Below, piece after piece: positions 1-11,813 of a DNA stretch of 64,000 bases (position 1 is its first letter; each line of letters starts with the position of its first letter). Where the stretch lies: assembly GCF_910596095.1 (NCBI RefSeq), contig NC_056535.1:22336505-22400504 (forward strand). The letters run 5' to 3'. The notes under the pieces are model-generated. The model was not told where the DNA came from. It saw nothing but the letters and a program-made list of their open reading frames with translations, and did no database searches. A program made the translations under genes and the position numbers. Source of the stretch: Thunnus maccoyii. Lineage: Eukaryota; Chordata; Actinopteri; Scombriformes; Scombridae.

Positions 1-99
1 ACCTCTCGTCTGCCCATCGTGGACATTGCCCCCATGGATATTGGTGGAGCAGACCAGGAGTTCGGAGTTGATGTCGGGCCAGTCTGCTTCTTGTAAAGA
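1..99 (+). CDS. 3'-terminal coding segment of an unidentified gene
   Basis: Frame 1 is open from the window edge to a TAA at 97-99 and encodes 32 residues, starting [16 protein letters not shown] and ending VDVGPVCFL. Codon choice is GC-rich at third positions, unlike the AT-rich DNA that follows, and a long 3' UTR-like stretch with poly(A) signals comes next, so I read it as the last coding part of a plus-strand gene. The tail is hydrophobic and contains one cysteine three residues from the end, so it is not a CaaX box. A C-terminal PDZ ligand is conceivable but unproven. I do not recognise the protein, and one short segment cannot settle it. It could also be a chance open frame. Confidence 0.5.
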
Positions 100-1560
100 A
101 CGAGGGATCGAAAGAGAAAGAAGAAGTGGGAAATTTAAAAAAATAAAAACGAAAGAGGAGCACACTTCAGATAAAAGAGGAGAGAAAGAGAGAAAAAGAA
201 AAATCAAGACACTTTTTTAAAATGGGACTTTTTTTCTAAGTAAAAAGTGCTTTTCCAAGTCGAACTCCGTAGGATATCTGCACTGAATGGCACCAGCAAC
301 TGTCATCTGTGATTCATCCAGCATCGCGTCCAGTCAACTCGCCCCCCCCTCCCCCTATGGACACCCGGTGATCCCCAAAGCCCCCACTTCACCCTGGGTG
401 AACAGCAGCCCCCTCCAGACCCACCCCATGAACAAGAAGGAGGAAGTACGAGGAGAGTACGGGAACATACCAGGGAACTAGAGAGAGAATAATGTGTTGG
501 TGTTATTTATTTATTGTTTAGGTTTGGGTCCCAGGTGTGGTAGAACTGAGTTTGTTGCTAAGTAATGAAAAGCCCACTTACACATAAAAAAAACCTTATC
601 CACCAACTTTCTCTCTTACTTCCACCTCTTTTCAAACCCCCTCACTCCTGTACCTTATCCACTAAAGCATACGTATCTCTTTGAAACCAAAAATCTTGCT
701 ACATAGAAAGTGCAGGTGTTCCTATTTCTACCACCACAGTGTGTATCAAAAAGTTACTGTGTATTATAATAAACTCGATGGTGCTATTGTTGTAAAACAG
801 TCTGTATTTTTTAACAACCAGATACTCATATGTAGTGCCTTGTATATATGTATATATATGTATATGTGTGTATACATATATATACAGTTTCTCAGAGAGT
901 GCATTTCACCCCGGGATTTTGGATTTCAGGGTGATAAATGTCCCTGCCTTTTCCCCACCCTCCTGCTTCAACCCCCACACAGAAACAAACATGCCCGTGA
1001 TGATTTTTTTACACTTAAGGCATGCCCAATTTGGAACGAATAATGAGTTTAATTTTCTTTTTAATTGTCTCAATATTTGTTTTGACATTTTAAAGCTACC
1101 TCACGCTAAAAAAACAATTTTACAAATCAAACTAAGGCCTTCGACCCCTGAATCTTTGTTTACAAACCCCATAATATTTTAGAAAAATACAATCAATATG
1201 ATCCTAAGTTTGGTCCTGAAAGCCCAGTCTCTGCTGCCCGCCCCCCCCATTTGCACCTTTTACCCCTCCCCTCCCCATCCCTCTCTACTTCCTCTCATCA
1301 GTCCCCTCACACAGGGCGTGCCCTCTGCCTTGGCGTACACACACTCACACAAACTGTTGAAGAGATTTAAGGTGTGTTTGACTTTGTTGCTCCAGTTTCT
1401 GCAGCCAGCGCAGAGGGTTCATTTGTGTGAGGTTGTGTATATTTTTTATTATTAATAATAGTATTATTATTAATAATAATAGCATTATTATATTATTATT
1501 ATGATCATGACTTGTTTTTGTTACGTTTTAATTAATGTAAATTGGAAATAAAAGACAAAA
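100..1560 (+). other. Probable 3' UTR of the gene entering from the left edge
   Basis: AT-rich non-coding sequence downstream of the TAA at 97-99. It holds a C-rich stretch at 1230-1300, a (TAT)n region near 835-885 and an (AAT/ATT)n tract at about 1445-1500. A canonical AATAAA is at 1547-1552 and a second at 1998-2003. A 64-codon open frame at 287-481 is present but has no recognisable protein content. The boundary is inferred only from the signals. Confidence 0.45.
1547..1552 (+). terminator. Poly(A) signal AATAAA
   Basis: Canonical hexamer about 1.45 kb after the TAA at 97-99, followed within 30 bases by T-rich sequence. A second hexamer at 1998-2003 could be an alternative end. Confidence 0.4.
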
Positions 1561-2044
1561 CCAAGTAACAGGCTGATGTTGCTTTTTATTTATATTCTGT
1601 TTTGTTACGTAGTTCGAAATATCTGCGGCAAAAGTTTTTACTCTTCCCCGAGGAAATTCCTTAAAAAAAGTAAAGTCACACCCAAATATTTTGCTGTGCT
1701 CTGTTTCCACTGTGTGTTTTTGGGGGGAGAAACAGCTCAGATTTTAAGAAAAGGCAGTGGAGGGGGCCAATTTGATTTTTTTGACGATGATGAAAGAACA
1801 AACAGAAACAAGTTGAAGAAGGAGGTGGTGAAAGTCCATATCATGTACTTTTTTTAAATATATGTAAAATAGTTTTTTCAATCGCATGGTAGAGTAGAAA
1901 TAGGAAACACTGCCAACCATGACCAGCTCATTCTGTGAACTGATAATGTCTTCCTGTACTTCTATTCACCTTCTTGCCTTTTTCAACCTACAGTAGCAAT
2001 AAAAGGTAGAAGCATTTCTATGAACAAAGTAGAGCAATGTTTCT

Positions 2045-2050
2045 TTTATT
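2045..2050 (-). terminator. Possible minus-strand poly(A) signal
   Basis: TTTATT on the plus strand reads AATAAA on the minus strand; another lies at 2116-2121. They could end a long 3' UTR of the LRRC3-family gene whose stop codon is at 4614. That would place this 3' end within 50 bases of the convergent plus-strand signal at 1998. Hexamers of this kind also arise by chance in AT-rich DNA. Confidence 0.25.
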
Positions 2051-2843
2051 TTTTATATATTTGTCATTGTTGATTTTTTTTTTTGTTTTTCCTGAAATCA
2101 CTTTTTGATAGTTCATTTATTATTATTTAATGTAATGGTTTCCGATCTATGACTTTATCCTTGTTTGAGTAATTATTGGCATACAAACAGGAGAGAAAAC
2201 AAATCACCGGGACAGAAATACATCACTAATAAAAAAAATACCTACAGAAAAAAACTAACACAGAGGACATGTTTGGTTCTTGTGTTTTGGGTTGTCAGCA
2301 CCATTGTACCTTCCCGAGCCAATGAGTGTAGAGAATGATGCATTTGGGAAATTAAACTCTGGCACATCAACATTTGTGACAACATTTAGGAAATATTCTG
2401 AGCATGTAAAGTTACACTAACAGTGCGTCACAAGTTCATCCACAGACAGTTTTGTTTTCAAAGTCACAGGACAATATCCAACTTTTTTATTCCAATCTTT
2501 TAACCTGTGGTCTACCAACCAGGACCAAGTTTTACATGGAGCAGTTATCGTAACAATATGAACATCGCTCTACTCATAGTTTCACTGATTCTAGCTCTAC
2601 TTCACAGATTGTCTTCATCCTGAAAAACACAGGTTGAACCAGTCTTTCTCTGTATACCATATCAAAGCATGCACGTCACATATAGCACAGGTACAGTACA
2701 CAGAAAGTTGACTTATTCTAAGTTTCGCTTCAGATCTTACGTTACCAACCCAATTGTTAGAACAAATGGGGTACAATACATCCATGAACACTTAGAGGGT
2801 CATAACTGTACACTTTAATTTATCACTGAGGGGATTCAGGACA

Positions 2844-3155
2844 CAGTGGTTCCCAATCTTTCTGACTTGTGAGGCTACTTGTGGCCCCCCCAAAATCAGC
2901 CTATTTTTGCTCATAAAAAGAGTGTTTTTTTTTCTTGTTTGTTTTAATAATCTTTAAAAGGCTACAAACGGCTAAAATTATCCTGTAATTTACAAGAAAA
3001 AACATATATTGTTTGAAAAAATGATTATAATTTTGTTTAGCAGAAATCCGTTTTCAGAGTTCGTATCCTGTTAATAATCTTGTGACCTGTGACCCCTCAA
3101 ACTGAATTTGCAACCCCTTGTGTGGGGGTCTCAACCCCCAGGTTGGTAACCACTG
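2844..3155. mobile_element. Short hAT-like non-autonomous DNA element
   Basis: The segment starts with CAGTGGTTCCCAATCT and ends with sequence whose reverse complement starts CAGTGGTTACCAACCT. These resemble the CAGTGGTT termini of many hAT elements. I found no matching 8-bp target duplication. The right end runs straight into an 11-bp inverted repeat (3150-3179) that contains a further copy of the GGGCAGTGG end. The inside is AT-rich and non-coding. Confidence 0.5.
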
Positions 3156-4613
3156 CCCTAGTGTGTTTAGGGCAGTGGTAAATGTAGTTGACTACTAACT
3201 GAGTGAGGCCTTTCACAGTTTCTATTTGTTACAGTGAAAAATGACAAACGCTCATACATTAACCACACACTACAGCCTCCCCTCAGAGAATAATGCTCCA
3301 CAGTAAATACGATTACAATGAACTTGTGAAACTAAAAATAGGTGACGGTTCATCCGGTCAGGTTTCATCGCATTTATGCAGAAGGCTGAGCTGGATATTC
3401 AGCACACCTACAGTGCATGCTGCTTGTCAGGAATGATTTTAATCTGAACATGACAGCCATTCAAAATGTACTAAATGAGAAAATGAGAAAAGTGTTATTT
3501 TCACAGTGACTTGAAAAAAAAAAATCAATTATGATCCAGCCTGTGTGGAAAATGGGAGATGGAACGATTTGTACACAACAATCAGTGCAGAGACGACTGA
3601 AAAAAGCAGAACTCAAGAGATTAATTAACGCTAAACTAACAGAGCTTCTCTCAGGATAAATAGCTACACTAATCTAATTCACAATGTTTATAACGAGCAT
3701 CTTAATAATCAATCCATTTCTAAATCTGGTTTGAATTTTCTCTGTACCGGTGACAGCTGTACACTAATCTGTCCAGATATTTTAGAGCTGATTGCTGCAG
3801 CTTGGAGACAAAATTGTTCACCTCCAGCTCTAATGGCTTCCTGAGAGTAAATTTAGATCAGCAGTTCTCCACTGGCACCAAAACAACTGGCTTAATGGTC
3901 ATGTACTGGGAAAGGCTTAAACAGCATCCATGCAAAAGCAATGTTATCATAGTAAAAATGTGCTGTAACAACGCACAAAAAGCACCACACACTTCAAACA
4001 CATTCACACATAAGCAATTATATGAGGACACACATTTGAGATTACACTCTCTCCTTTTTGACCTGATAAAGACACTACACTTGATTAGTGCCTTTCAAGT
4101 GTTCATTAAGGGTCAGTTGGTCAAAGACTCTTAATTAGAGCTTAATGAAAGATAAAAGAGCATAGTAAGGGGCATGGTAGGAGGAGAAAATAAAAGCATA
4201 GAGGTCTACAAAGGGAGATAGAGGGTTATAAAGTTCAAAGAATGTCTTTCTTTCTCCACAATTCTTACTTCATCCTTTCATATTATTATATATTATATAT
4301 TATTTTTGTTTCGGTTTCCTTTCTTTTCTCTTGGCACAGATGGGTAAGAATGGGTAAAAAAAATTCACCCCTCGCTTTTCATTAAAATGCAATAGGAAAA
4401 GAAATATTAAGAAAAACACAGGGGACTCAGTCGTAACAAATATAAAGAAATATTGCAATCACGAAACACAGCTGTAAAAGGTTAATTTCCTACGTATCAC
4501 TGTCATCCACAGTCGGCTTACAGTAACTCCTCACAGCATTTTGAAGTTTATCAGTTGCTCTCCATAAAAATGGCATTTGATTATTCCATTTTAATTACAG
4601 CCAAAGCAGCCGT
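3156..4613. other. Non-coding stretch, possibly LRRC3-family 3' UTR
   Basis: No recognisable gene. If the LRRC3-family transcript ends near 2045 or 2116, this stretch is its 3' UTR. The open frame at 3802-4134 has no family resemblance that I can see and lacks the codon bias of the real exons. Confidence 0.3.
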
Positions 4614-5471
4614 TCAGAAACCAGTGCTTAGAGTGTCTGTCTCTGTGGGGGTCTTGCGTGGGCTGGGCAAACTCTTCAGGTACTCCAAATGTCTGCGTGC
4701 CTCGGCTTGGTTCTGCCTCACATAGTACACTACATACACAATAACCATGAAGAACCACACAAACATTGTCACCAGCATGGCCACATCAGTTGTTTTCCTC
4801 TGCAGGCTGCAGAAATTCACCCCAGAATCCAACAGTTTGACCAGCGATTGACCTGCATGCTCGCCCTGTGACCCCGGGTCCTCCCACCTGCTCCCCTCAC
4901 CCACCCCTCTCACAGAGCTCTCACAAACGATTCCGTTCACCGTCTCGGGCTCTAGGTTCAGAGTCTCCATCAGCTCCTGCAGGGTGCAGTCACAGTGCCA
5001 GGGGTTGTGGTAGAGTCGTGTCTTTGCACGAGTGGAGCCGAATTCTTCTCTGCTGGCCTGCCTCAGCTGGTTATGTGAGAGGTCCAGCAGGCGCAGCTCA
5101 GGGCCCAGATGCCGCAGAGCCCCTGAGGATAGTGAGTCAATGCGGTTGTGGGACAGGTACAGGTCCCGCAGGTGGACCAGATCACTGAAGGCACTCTCTG
5201 GGATGTTCCGGATGTAGTTGCGCTCCAGGTGGAGGGAGACAGTTTCCGGGGGGATCCCCTCTGGGATCTCCCGCAACCCTGCATCCGAGCACAGCACCGT
5301 GGCCGTGTCCCAGGCACAGTGACAGCTGTCCGGGCACTGCGGGGACGCTTGGCCCCACAGAGCCAAGAACAAGAGCGAGATGCACAGCCATGAATGAAGA
5401 TCCACTCCTTTACCACTCCGTCTTCCTCCACTGACGCTGGTACATCTCTCCTCACACCAGCCTGTGCACAT
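4614..5471 (-). CDS. LRRC3-family leucine-rich-repeat transmembrane protein
   Basis: A single coding exon of 285 codons, as in other LRRC3 genes. In order it shows a hydrophobic segment at about 28-43 (signal peptide or signal anchor), a cysteine-rich LRR N-cap starting CPDSCHC at 46, leucine-rich repeats at about 76-146 (LRDLYLSHN, LRLLDLSHN), a C-cap starting NPWHCDC near 156, and a membrane helix at about 220-241 (AMLVTMFVWFFMVIVYVV). The tail YYVRQNQAEARRHLEYLKSL is the family's hallmark cytoplasmic sequence. The start used is the only in-frame ATG ahead of the hydrophobic core (5469-5471); the frame continues upstream without an ATG. A likely splice acceptor (CTGTCAG, exon edge 5536) suggests an upstream 5' UTR exon. 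TTDVAMLVTMF and the LD(S/A)G segment favour LRRC3 or LRRC3C over LRRC3B, but I cannot fix the paralogue. The C-cap carries extra residues at about 168-188. Biochemical function is poorly known. Confidence 0.9.
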   Translation of the reverse strand: MCTGWCEERCTSVSGGRRSGKGVDLHSWLCISLLFLALWGQASPQCPDSCHCAWDTATVLCSDAGLREIPEGIPPETVSLHLERNYIRNIPESAFSDLVHLRDLYLSHNRIDSLSSGALRHLGPELRLLDLSHNQLRQASREEFGSTRAKTRLYHNPWHCDCTLQELMETLNLEPETVNGIVCESSVRGVGEGSRWEDPGSQGEHAGQSLVKLLDSGVNFCSLQRKTTDVAMLVTMFVWFFMVIVYVVYYVRQNQAEARRHLEYLKSLPSPRKTPTETDTLSTGF

Positions 5472-5536
5472 CGCCTCACCATAGCCCCCTGACACACACC
5501 AGGTCCCAATCAGACACACGGTCGCACCGGGAGAAT

Positions 5537-8500
5537 CTGACAGATTGAGAAAAAAAGGGTCAGTCTGGAACAGATGACTCTCTCTTTCTCTCTCTCTTTA
5601 GAAAGCCTTCAAACAAATGCAATCAAAATGAACGCTGACAGGGGAGATTATTATGTTTAGGAGGAGGAGGAGGAGGAGGAGAAAAAAGGTCAGTGGGTAA
5701 AGAGGTAGACAATGAAATGAGCTTAAGCTGGTTTATCTGATAAATACGCTCCTGCACAGAGAGACTGTGATACTAAAGCACCAAAACATGTTTCAATGCA
5801 AGAAAAACATCACTTGTAATTCACATTGCACACTAATTTAAATCTGGTGGCGCTGCTTTTTAATAACTTGACTTAGGCAACAGTACATTTTATTGCAGTG
5901 ATCCCTCATGAATCACAGTCTAACTAGCAGTAATGATCATTTAATAAGGTTGAAAACCCCTTTTGTATTTCTGCATTAAAAGGACATAAATCATTAAACA
6001 TGATCATCTGAACTCCCCCGCCTGTCTCTTCTCCTGCTGTGTCCTGCCTGCGGCTAAAATTCAAGACCACAAGAAAAGCATTGCATTACGCCCATCAATA
6101 CATGTTCATCTCATTTATCCCTCTATTTATTTTCCCATGATACCATAGCTCCTTAATCATATTCAATGGGTAGAAAGGAGGGGGGCGTGCATTGTAGGGA
6201 TGGAGGTTAGAAAGAGGAGGGATCGATAGCCCAAGTATTGCCTGCTGCACTATTAACAGCAAGAACATCAATCCTGCGTATGTCCTACAGTCAATAAGTG
6301 ACAGAGCTGGAAAAAATAACCCAGCAGTAGTCTGGGGTAAGCATGTGCTCACTACTCATGCAGTTAGGAGGCAAAAGTAAAAAAAAAATCTGGCTAGACT
6401 TTGCATCACATGGGCAAAACCTCTGGAGAATACACTACATGTGTTATGTGTGTTAAGCTATTTTAGAGCTGCTGCAAGTCTCAGCTCCCTGCCTGCCCGC
6501 CTGTCTGTCTGACTTTTTTTTTTTTATCTATGTGGGTCTGTAAATGGTGTCATTTTAGGCTGTTCAGACAATACAATCAGTTGTCAGAACATTTTTGTTT
6601 TGCTGAGACAAGTCTGGCCATATGACGTTCTTGTTCCAAGGAAAAAATCACAATATACCCCTTTAATTTGATTACAAGACAGTTATCTTAAATGTCAAGC
6701 ACTTTATGCTTTCTTCCCCGTCTTCATAACAGAATCAAAACTGTCATATGTCTCCATTCTCCTGCATAGACATCACACACTGAAGGCTCCAACCTCAGAC
6801 TAACAGTGACCTGGATTTGGATTTTGATAGCCTAAAGGTGACTGACTGACTGACAGCTCTGTAATGTCCATCAAGTGGCCCAGTATGTCTTGTGAGGAAA
6901 GGTGAGGATTTTGTGCACCATTCATTAACCATCTGTTATTAACATACTGAACGTAGATGCATGCAAATCCCCAATTTACAAAAATAATCATCTGCTGCAT
7001 GAATAACAATGGGAATGAGAAAAGGTTGAGAGTGAGACAGACGGGGATGAAGACAGCAGACACAGCTGGCGCTGGAGCCACAGCTGATGATTTCAATTTA
7101 CAATTTCTTATTCATATTCCTCATTATTTTCTTAAAGTAAAAGGACACATAACCTTGATAGAAAAGAACACAGTGATCCCTGCCCTGATTCTGAGTCTGA
7201 GCTCATGTTCTTATAGGATTAACCTGCACTGAAGTCATAATTCATTTAGGCTATAAATCACATTAATCTGGGTGAAACAGGTCAATTTGACTATCTGAAG
7301 GTAAGGAAACTCAGAAAACAGATTTTATGGCTTATTGCAAGCCAAAAAAGTGGCTGTTCTATGTATCATATTTGCAACTTTTGAATCATAAAGGTGAAGT
7401 TTAGTGTTTGCTATTTTTTATTCGCCCCGTGAAGCTACCATCAAAAAGTTAATACAAATTAAAAAGGAAATCCTAGACTATAACAATGTAGTCACTAATT
7501 ATTACACCAAATGCATTATAATTAGAATATTATAATGGTTTTACATACAGACATAAATGGATAAAAAGTATTTGATTAAATAACTTACGTGTAAATGGTT
7601 TCTTGAGAAGTTTTGGATACAGAAGATGGAAAAAGATGTTTTTTTAGACTCCGTTTGCAGTTTCTCCTTCAAATTTTTCCAACAGCAGACTGGACATCAT
7701 CTTCCTCAATGTTTTTTTCTTTGAAAAAAAAAAACCTGTGTGAGCAGCATCAGTTGAGGCTCTGTGATTTGTCTCCTGCAGTTTGCTTCATCACTGACTG
7801 TCGTACCTCTCTCTCCGTCTCTCTCACACACACAGAAAGAGAGAGAGAGAGAGGGAGAGGGAGAGAGAGAGAGAGGGAGGGAGGGAGACAGAGAAGACAA
7901 ACATAGGTGGTGTGCCATCAATCTCTCTTTCTGAGAAGCTTACCTCCATATGAGATATTAACTTAATTACCTGTAGGTATAATTAGATTCTAACAATTAT
8001 TTCTTCCTGCTTTCCAAACTTTGATTGAATCCCAGGAAGGTGCACAGGTGAAAGGACAGACATTTTTAACAGGTAGAAAGACAAACATAGGTGTTTAAGA
8101 AGAGCTACGACACCTGAAAAATCAACCTGTCACCTGCTAACTTGCAATAGATGTCAGACTATTATTTTTCATTCGTCACAGAAAGATAAATGGGAGTGCT
8201 GACTAATAGACACAACATTAAGATCTTTTTTCCGGGTTATTATTGGAGGTCAATTATAGAGAGACTTAATCTATCACTGTATAAAAACTTCAAACTACAG
8301 AAAACCACTGTATATCAAGTAAAAATAAGATTGATTTACTTTGAACTTTTTGTTTGTTACCCATATAGACATTCTGATGATAATTCTCCTACATAAATAC
8401 ATATTACAGTCACAAGGGAGGGAGGATATGGCAACCTTGAGGCTCACATACTTACCAGGGTCACAAATTTCCATATAAATAACAAGATGAATGCACAGTG

Positions 8501-11310
8501 TGAGAAAATACACCAGGCACAAACTCTATGTACAAAAATGTTATTCATGGAGGTTTACAGTTAGGATAAGTACCCTGCTCTCTCTTTGCCACCATAAGCA
8601 GCAAAAATACCTGCTGAACTACAGAAGAGCCCTCAGGGGGGAAAGGATGGGTCTGACAGCCATGATGTTACCCCCTCATATCCTTCCTCTCTGCCTCTCC
8701 ACCCTGTCCTGCTCCTGTCAACCTGCTAAAAACGATGACATATCCAGTCCAGACAAATATAATACAGAATGCTCCAAGTATGATGCAGCCCCCCCTCCTT
8801 CCTCTGTTTACAGCTAAATTTTTGTGAATGTTTTGCCCTTGACCGGTGATTGTCCCCTTGGTTGACAAGAGATGGAGGCTGCGGACAAGCTGAGTTTTGT
8901 GTTTTTTTAGATACAAACAAGGGACAAAGGATGCATAATGAGAAAGCGCATGATGGCAGAGAGCAAAATTCCCCCTCCCAAATAAGAAAATGTATTACAC
9001 ATTGTCTATTTTTCTGGCCCCTGAACTGAGAGTGAGCAGTATGATGATGGGTGAGAAGTTCAATGTGCAGCAAGAAAAACAGAATGGGGGAACCAGGAAA
9101 AGGAGGGCGTTGGTGGTTATGTTGTGTCTGTTTGGGATGTTCTCTGAGGAAGCACTTCTAATGGATGTACATGCCTGGAGCAGTTTGTTGATGACAATGT
9201 TGACAATGTGAATTCAACTGGAAAAACCTGACTTCAGTGAAGTGAAGCGGTTTGGCATCATCTGTTTGGCTGTAGTCCTTGGAGGGGAAAACTGAATGAA
9301 CCTTACACATATTTGTAAACAGAAAGAGGCAGAAGTGGAAATGATCCGACAGCCAGTAGCAGAAATCCACTCTTTCAACACACATGGAGGATTAAATGCA
9401 TGCTTATGACTTTTGTCTGTTATTTTGTGTTGAGAAAAGAAGAAAGGACCGGAAAATACATGCCCAGCAGTGTGGCTGTGTGTCGACTATACCCGATGGA
9501 GTGGGAGAGATAGAGATAAAAAAAGCAGTGGAGCATTTCTTGTAACTAGCCTGTCTTTCTCTTGGGACTGAATCCACTAACAACAGGTCAGGCTGGGGGC
9601 AGGTGTTCTGCTGAGGCTCTCAGTAGCCATTTTTCCACAGTGCGGCCAACTGGGACTTGCCAGGGCTGGAGTCGTCTAAAAATGCTTACGGCAAACGATC
9701 AGCACAAAGGTTTGGTCTGTTGCTTTGTTGTTAGAAATTACTATGTGGCAAATCGGAAAGACGCAAAATCATCCTGGCTCTTTAGGGGGAAATAAAATAA
9801 CAAAATGAAAACCAAACTAAAAAATCAAACAAAAAAGCAAGGGGAGGCTTTTGAGGATGCTTGGAATTTTAAAACACAGTCAGAGCATCTTACGATTTCC
9901 ACTGCACAGCAATCAGGTGAGTGCACTTGATCGTGAATAAGCCTGAAATTGTGCATGCAAGGGTAAAGTGGTGGCTGGAAACTCAAATCAATACATATTA
10001 GGCTACAAGTCAGCTTTTGTTCCTTTCAGTGTGATGTTTCTCTCAAAGTGTCTGCAGTTACACCGCTGTGGTGAATACAACACCTCCTCTCACAGAGGTA
10101 AACTAAAGATATGGGCCATCGTCTCTGTCTCTCAAAATAACACAGTATTGGTTGGCAGAGATTAAAATATGAAACATGTGACTGCAAAGGGCTGTCAAAA
10201 ATGTGTATAGATTGGATTGAGACCTTGGCTCAGGTCCAGCACAATAGAGAGCAGAGTAATAACACTAAAATGTGTGTGTGCTTGTGAGACAAGAGGTAGT
10301 GTGGAAAACACGATGCAAAAGGAAGAGTACCTTTCCAAAGCTATGAATAAAGATAAAAAGTAAATGTCAACACTCGCAGCTGAAAGGGAAACAATTACTC
10401 AAACTTCAGACTAAATATAGATTGGATGAGGGATTAAGAGCGTTATTGTTATGACCGTTTTACTGTCTGTGTAAATTCCTTGACTTAAAGACATAAAATG
10501 TACCCAAGACAGCAGGGCGTCTCCATTTAGATAACGAGAAAAACAAGGAAAGCAAAAGTGAAGAAGAAAAAAAAGACTAAAAGAGTCTTGTCACTCAAGA
10601 ATTAACAGTCCGCACCACTGAGCAAAATGAATGACAAATGTGGAATAAAGAGAAGCTGCAGAGCAACATTAACAGCTGTAAGCAACAAATAAGTTGTTTT
10701 TTTCACTGCTGTGGCATTTTCCTGATGGAAATAAATACACATAGGACAAGAGCAGCAGAAGGGCAGCCTTGTGGCAAATGCAATAAGGGAGGAGTAGTAG
10801 GAGAGATATGGAGGGAAGAAAACCTGGAGTATTAATGACAAAATTCAAGGCACATCCCCCGACTTTATTACAAGGAAATTGACTCTACAGCTCATCCCAC
10901 TGCCGGTAACCTTGTCACAACTCGGGCTGCCATAAGGAGTACCTCTTTGTGGCGTTTGAAAATTTAATTTCTCAGAATTGATCAGGGCTCATTATTGACG
11001 CTTTGATCTTAGAGCCAGCGGAAGTAGCCTTTTTGTCTCTTTGTAGTGCTACAGTTAATGTAAGCATGCTGGAAATGAAAGGATGAACCTCTCTCCAGGT
11101 GTCTCTATAAATCGACCCTTGAAAGGTAAGGCCGGGGTATTCACAGGCTTTGAAGATGCTTTAGTTGGTGTGCCAGACTACATCACATTGTCTCAGCTGA
11201 AGGTGAAAACCAAGCGATATGAGCAGAATTTGAAAAAAGAATCTCTTTATTGCTTGATCTTACCTAATACTGAAATGTTTACAAAAGACAAGAATATAAT
11301 CCAAACAGTA
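5537..11310. other. Intergenic or 5'-intron region, no gene seen
   Basis: No exon with recognisable coding content on either strand. It holds a (GGA)n tract at 5660-5682 and a (GA)n tract at 7836-7887, plus ordinary AT-rich DNA. Upstream non-coding exons and the promoter of the LRRC3-family gene should lie here on the minus strand but cannot be placed from sequence alone. The minus-strand hexamers at 11246 and 11313 may end MYG1. Confidence 0.4.
7836..7887. repeat. (GA)n microsatellite
   Basis: Interrupted GA and GGGA units over about 50 bases, preceded by a CT-rich tract at 7807-7825 that can pair with it. Confidence 0.85.
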
Positions 11311-11312
11311 TT

Positions 11313-11318
11313 TTTATT
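11313..11318 (-). terminator. Probable MYG1 poly(A) signal
   Basis: TTTATT on the plus strand is AATAAA on the minus strand, about 305 bases beyond the MYG1 stop codon. A second copy at 11246-11251 is an alternative. This is a plausible short 3' UTR, but position is the only support. Confidence 0.4.
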
Positions 11319-11623
11319 GCAAATGAATACCAAAACAATTACACATTTATAAGTACAGTCAGAGAGAAGAAGAGTAATGTGTCCAACATTAAGATTCAAA
11401 GTGAGCCTGTGTTTTGGAATATAGGTATTTAGGGATCTGGTCCAAGGTTATTTGGCTGCCATTTCCATACCATTCCCATCCTGGCAAGGCAGAAAAAAAC
11501 AACATTAGCCCTGGCTGAAATGAACACGCTGCAAGCTAGCAAACTAACATTTTAATCTTTGCCATTCTCTCTGAAGACTGACCCCGAAAACAAAATGTGC
11601 TGTTGGCGGTCATTTCTGACCGG

Positions 11624-11813
11624 TCAGCTGCTTCCATTTGCAGGCGACTGGGCAGCGGCCTGCAGGGTCCTCCGGGCCATCTCCAGGGCTCCTTCCTGGG
11701 TCTTGTTCCCACCAATAAAGCCTCCAGCATGGACGAAGATGCAGCCCTTGATCCCACTGAGCTCCGACAGCGCTTCATCACGAACGCCGCGCCACTGTTC
11801 TGGCAGGGACAGC
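11624..11813 (-). CDS. myg1: MYG1 coding exon 7 and stop
   Basis: Completes Arg336 and encodes residues 337-398, with [17 protein letters not shown] and [16 protein letters not shown], then stops with TGA at 11624-11626. The acceptor GTCCCAG lies 7.7 kb from the previous exon. Confidence 0.95.

Noticed and set aside
287..481. 64-codon plus-strand frame with a Pro/Ser-rich product
   Set aside because: It sits in the presumed 3' UTR after a stop, is in a different frame from the terminal exon, and shows no recognisable family or splice acceptor.
4868..5509. Overlapping frames on both strands across the LRRC3-like gene
   Set aside because: They are shadows; only the 4614-5471 frame has LRR caps, repeats and the family tail.
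7613..7906. 97-codon frame rich in Arg/Glu/Gly
   Set aside because: The tail is translated (GA)n microsatellite; no real protein features.
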